From Candidatus Aenigmatarchaeota archaeon (GTDB lineage Archaea > Aenigmatarchaeota > Aenigmatarchaeia > PWEA01 > JACRMZ01), in the NCBI GenBank assembly GCA_016219455.1, contig JACRMZ010000065.1, positions 1-7,793 on the forward strand: a DNA stretch of 7,793 nt, read 5' to 3'. Each line of letters starts with the position of its first letter. The stretch's first letter is position 1. Under the pieces are notes generated by a model. It was not told the origin of the DNA and did no database searches. It was given only the letters and a program-made list of their open reading frames with translations. Shown in pieces: positions 6,286-7,793 of this stretch. Position numbers and translations under genes: made by a program.

Positions 6286-6714
6286 ATGGAAACGGGATTC
6301 ATTTACGCAACAGGGGCGGCAATTACGTGGGGGTTGGTTTATGCCATAGACCAGAAGATTCTCGCCAACGTCGACCCGCTGACGCTTCTGTTCATTGATT
6401 CAATTATAGTGGCAATTATTATGTTGCCGTTAGTATTTCTCAGCAACGGCTCCATAAGGGACGTGCTTGTTTCGGTGAAAGGCAACTTGACACTCATCGC
6501 CGTTTCCGTTGCTTTGGCGACTCTATCCAGCTTTTTCATTTTTTCGGCCATCAAAAGCCTTGGAGCTGCAACAGCATCCATAATAGAAATTGCGTATCCG
6601 TTTTTTGTCGTGCTGTTCAGTTACGTTCTTTTCCGTTACACCCCGAACATATACTTCTTTATCGGCGGAACGCTGGTTTTTATTGGCTCAATTATAATCA
6701 TCAAGTTCGCTTAG
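6286..6714 (+). CDS. half-size EamA/DMT-type membrane protein
   Basis: The 142-residue, highly hydrophobic protein has five predicted membrane segments (about 4-24, 32-51, 66-87, 94-114 and 120-139). The first contains the GAAITWGLVYAIDQK pattern typical of EamA domains of the drug/metabolite transporter superfamily, and the fourth contains IIEIAYPFFVVLFSYVLF. Most EamA transporters have two such domains (10 segments). This has one and so probably works as a dimer, like ancestral single-domain forms; the substrate is unknown. An in-frame GTG at 6277 is possible, but ATG 6286 is preferred because it is followed at once by the first helix and preceded by GAGTGAG. It is probably co-transcribed with glyS, since only 13 bp separate them and no TATA box lies between. 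Confidence 0.8.
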   Translation: METGFIYATGAAITWGLVYAIDQKILANVDPLTLLFIDSIIVAIIMLPLVFLSNGSIRDVLVSVKGNLTLIAVSVALATLSSFFIFSAIKSLGAATASIIEIAYPFFVVLFSYVLFRYTPNIYFFIGGTLVFIGSIIIIKFA

Positions 6715-6756
6715 GAAAACTGGTTGCGCAAGGTGGATAGACAGCGCACTAATGAC

Positions 6757-6813
6757 GATACGTTTAAATATCACTTGATACTATAAGTTATCACATGATA
6801 CGAAAAGATATCA
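6757..6813 (+). repeat. 20-bp-periodic palindromic operator array at the MNT/HEPN promoter
   Basis: Two perfect interrupted palindromes, TATCACTTGATA (6769-6780) and TATCACATGATA (6789-6800), have centres exactly 20 bp apart. Their 20-bp units (6769-6788 and 6789-6808) agree at 16 of 20 positions. The half-site GATAC also occurs in phase at 6757, 6777 and 6797, and TATCA at 6769, 6789 and 6809. The first palindrome overlaps the last two bases of the TATA box and the second encloses the ATG at 6795. Binding here should block promoter access, so this is a likely operator array. The HTH domain of the gene it precedes is the natural candidate ligand (inference). Confidence 0.75.
6763..6770 (+). 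promoter_or_regulatory. TATA box of the MNT/HEPN operon
   Basis: TTTAAATA is centred 28.5 bp before the ATG at 6795, so the predicted leader is 0-4 nt and the gene has no upstream ribosome site. The box shares its last two bases with the first operator palindrome, which would couple operator occupancy to TBP access. Confidence 0.75.
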
Positions 6814-7316
6814 AGAATCTCATCCAAAGGGAGTTTTTTGACCGCCCTGCCAAGAAGTTCCAATTGAGGGAATTGGCAAGGGCTCTGAAGGTAGGGCTCC
6901 CCACAGCCAAAAGGGCCGTAGAAAGGCTTGCAAAGGAAGGCATTGTGGAGAGGGGGACAAATGGCATATATCCCTATTACACGGCTAGCAGGACAGAAGC
7001 ATATTCCATCCGCAGGCGTCTGGACGTCCAGCTAAGGCTTCAGGAGTCGGGGCTGATAGAATATCTTGTGGAAAAACTCACCCCTGATGCCATAGTGCTC
7101 TTTGGCTCAGCCTCCCGTGGAGAGGACGTAGAGACGAGTGACATAGACCTTTTTGTAGTCTCTTCGGAAAAGGAGCTTGAGACAGCGGCATTCGAGAGGC
7201 AGCTTAAGAGGAAAATACATATGATCTTTGAGCCATATCCAAAAAAGGCGCCTAAAGAACTTCTCAACAACGTGATAAACGGGATAGTCGTCTATGGTTA
7301 CCTGAAGGTGCTGTGA
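6795..7316 (+). CDS. HTH-fused minimal nucleotidyltransferase (MNT), antitoxin-like
   Basis: The 173-residue protein has two domains. Residues about 1-75 form a winged helix-turn-helix (QLRELARALKVGLPTAKRAVERLAKEGIVER), expected to bind DNA. Residues about 85-173 are a minimal nucleotidyltransferase with FGSASRGEDVETSDIDLFVV. Gly104-Ser105 followed by 10 residues and then Asp116-x-Asp118 is the GSX10DXD signature of MntA-type enzymes, which AMPylate HEPN partners. The usual third acidic residue is not obvious in the following strand (KIHMIFE). It ends with NGIVVYGYL, a pattern I recall from archaeal HTH-MNT proteins. In HEPN/MNT modules this protein acts as the antitoxin; the fused HTH suggests it also represses the operon through the palindromes at its promoter (inference). 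Its stop overlaps the HEPN start codon. Confidence 0.88.
   Translation: MIRKDIKNLIQREFFDRPAKKFQLRELARALKVGLPTAKRAVERLAKEGIVERGTNGIYPYYTASRTEAYSIRRRLDVQLRLQESGLIEYLVEKLTPDAIVLFGSASRGEDVETSDIDLFVVSSEKELETAAFERQLKRKIHMIFEPYPKKAPKELLNNVINGIVVYGYLKVL
7305..7310 (+). promoter_or_regulatory. ribosome binding site for the HEPN gene
   Basis: AAGGTG lies 5 nt before ATG 7316, inside the last codons of the MNT gene. The spacing favours ATG 7316 over the in-frame GTG at 7313, only 2 nt away, and supports translational coupling through the TGATG overlap. Confidence 0.55.
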
Positions 7317-7738
7317 TGAAGAGTTGGAAAGAGTCTGCTGAAGAAGTAAGAAGAGTAAGGCCAGACAAGGAGATGGCGGCGTCTCTGTTGAAGATGATGG
7401 AAATGAGGCTGAAAGCCATCGAAAGCTTGGACGCTGAAAAGTTCCCCCCTTTGGTCATTGAAGGATATTATGAGGTCATGAAAGAGGCGATAACTGCCCT
7501 TATGGCGGTAGACGGCTACAAGACGCTAAGCCACGAGGCACTTGTCGCATATCTTAATGAGCATTATCACGAGTTTTCTGATTCTGAGATGCACCTCATT
7601 GATCAGTTAAGGCAGCTCAGGAACAGTATCATATACAAAGGGCTCTTCGTAGGAGCAGACTATATTGAGAGGAATGGAGACATCATATCAGGGATAATAG
7701 AAAAGCTAAAGTCAGCAATAAAAAGGAAACTTAGATAG
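7316..7738 (+). CDS. HEPN-domain protein, partner of the MNT (toxin-like, variant active site)
   Basis: The 140-residue all-helical protein fits the HEPN fold: a long helix with MEMRLKAIESLDAEKFPPLVIEGYYEVMKEAITALM (about 28-64) and a later helix with LIDQLRQLRNSIIYKG. HEPN RNases carry Rx4-6H, in HepT the form RNxxxHxY. Here Arg102-Asn103 is present but the His position is Tyr107, and no other His falls in register. The protein may therefore be a non-nucleolytic HEPN, for example a binding or regulatory partner, or it may use another residue. The TGATG overlap with the MNT gene indicates one transcript and balanced production. GTG 7313 is an alternative start. Fold and pairing are well supported; toxicity is not shown. 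Confidence 0.82.
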   Translation: MKSWKESAEEVRRVRPDKEMAASLLKMMEMRLKAIESLDAEKFPPLVIEGYYEVMKEAITALMAVDGYKTLSHEALVAYLNEHYHEFSDSEMHLIDQLRQLRNSIIYKGLFVGADYIERNGDIISGIIEKLKSAIKRKLR

Positions 7739-7769
7739 ATGGGTTGCACACGTGGACATACAGGGTTAG

Positions 7770-7777
7770 TTTATAAA
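7770..7777. promoter_or_regulatory. TATA box near the right edge
   Basis: A perfect TTTATAAA lies 32 bp after the HEPN stop. By the spacing used elsewhere here, a + strand transcript would start near 7799, outside the window, so it most likely serves the next gene. The core is symmetric, so orientation cannot be decided. The ATG at 7786 is too close to be its start codon. Confidence 0.5.
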
Positions 7778-7793
7778 TTTTTCAAATGAAAGA

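Noticed and set aside
6769..6813. CRISPR-like or mobile-element repeat reading of the 20-bp units
   Set aside because: The units are adjacent with no spacers, are too few and are internally palindromic, which fits operators; no cas gene or transposase is nearby.

Overview
This is an archaeal chromosome segment, probably from a small-genome anaerobic lineage of the DPANN type (e.g. Diapherotrites, Micrarchaeota); the exact lineage is an inference. The archaeal evidence is direct. There is a single-chain archaeal/eukaryal-style glycyl-tRNA synthetase. A tRNA-Arg gene is interrupted by a 42-nt intron after position 37, with a bulge-helix-bulge fold. TTTAWA-type TATA boxes recur about 25-30 bp upstream of start codons, which points to leaderless or nearly leaderless mRNAs. 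Protein genes cover nearly all of the window and no gene-free stretch exceeds about 175 bp.

Layout. (1) 1-118: possible tail of an upstream gene, then a strong TATA box. (2) 119-2204, + strand: a compact operon of a pirin-family cupin, a 50-residue zinc ribbon (824-976) hidden in another frame, and a lipobox lipoprotein that may have a degenerate M23-like fold. (3) 2206-2324, - strand: intron-containing tRNA-Arg(UCG) with encoded CCA, converging on the lipoprotein gene with 1 bp between them. (4) 2356-4599, - strand: a translationally coupled pair for the cell surface, a membrane-anchored helical-repeat protein followed by a signal-peptide, cysteine-rich, multi-domain beta protein. (5) 4600-4772: a divergent promoter region. 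(6) 4773-6714, + strand: glyS and a half-size EamA-type membrane protein. (7) 6763-7738, + strand: a toxin-antitoxin-like pair made of an HTH-fused minimal nucleotidyltransferase (MNT) and a HEPN-domain protein joined by a TGATG overlap.

The most unusual part is the MNT/HEPN module. Its promoter carries a palindromic element, TATCACnTGATA, repeated at exactly 20-bp spacing. One copy touches the TATA box and the next contains the start codon, with in-phase half-sites on either side. This looks like an autoregulatory operator array for the HTH-MNT protein. The HEPN partner keeps the Arg-Asn of the RNase motif but has Tyr where the catalytic His is expected, so it is either a non-nuclease or a divergent HEPN.

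A second theme is transcription start geometry. The TATA centres of the pirin gene, glyS and the tRNA all lie 25.5 bp before the first base of the start codon or the mature tRNA. For the tRNA this would give a transcript needing little or no 5' trimming.
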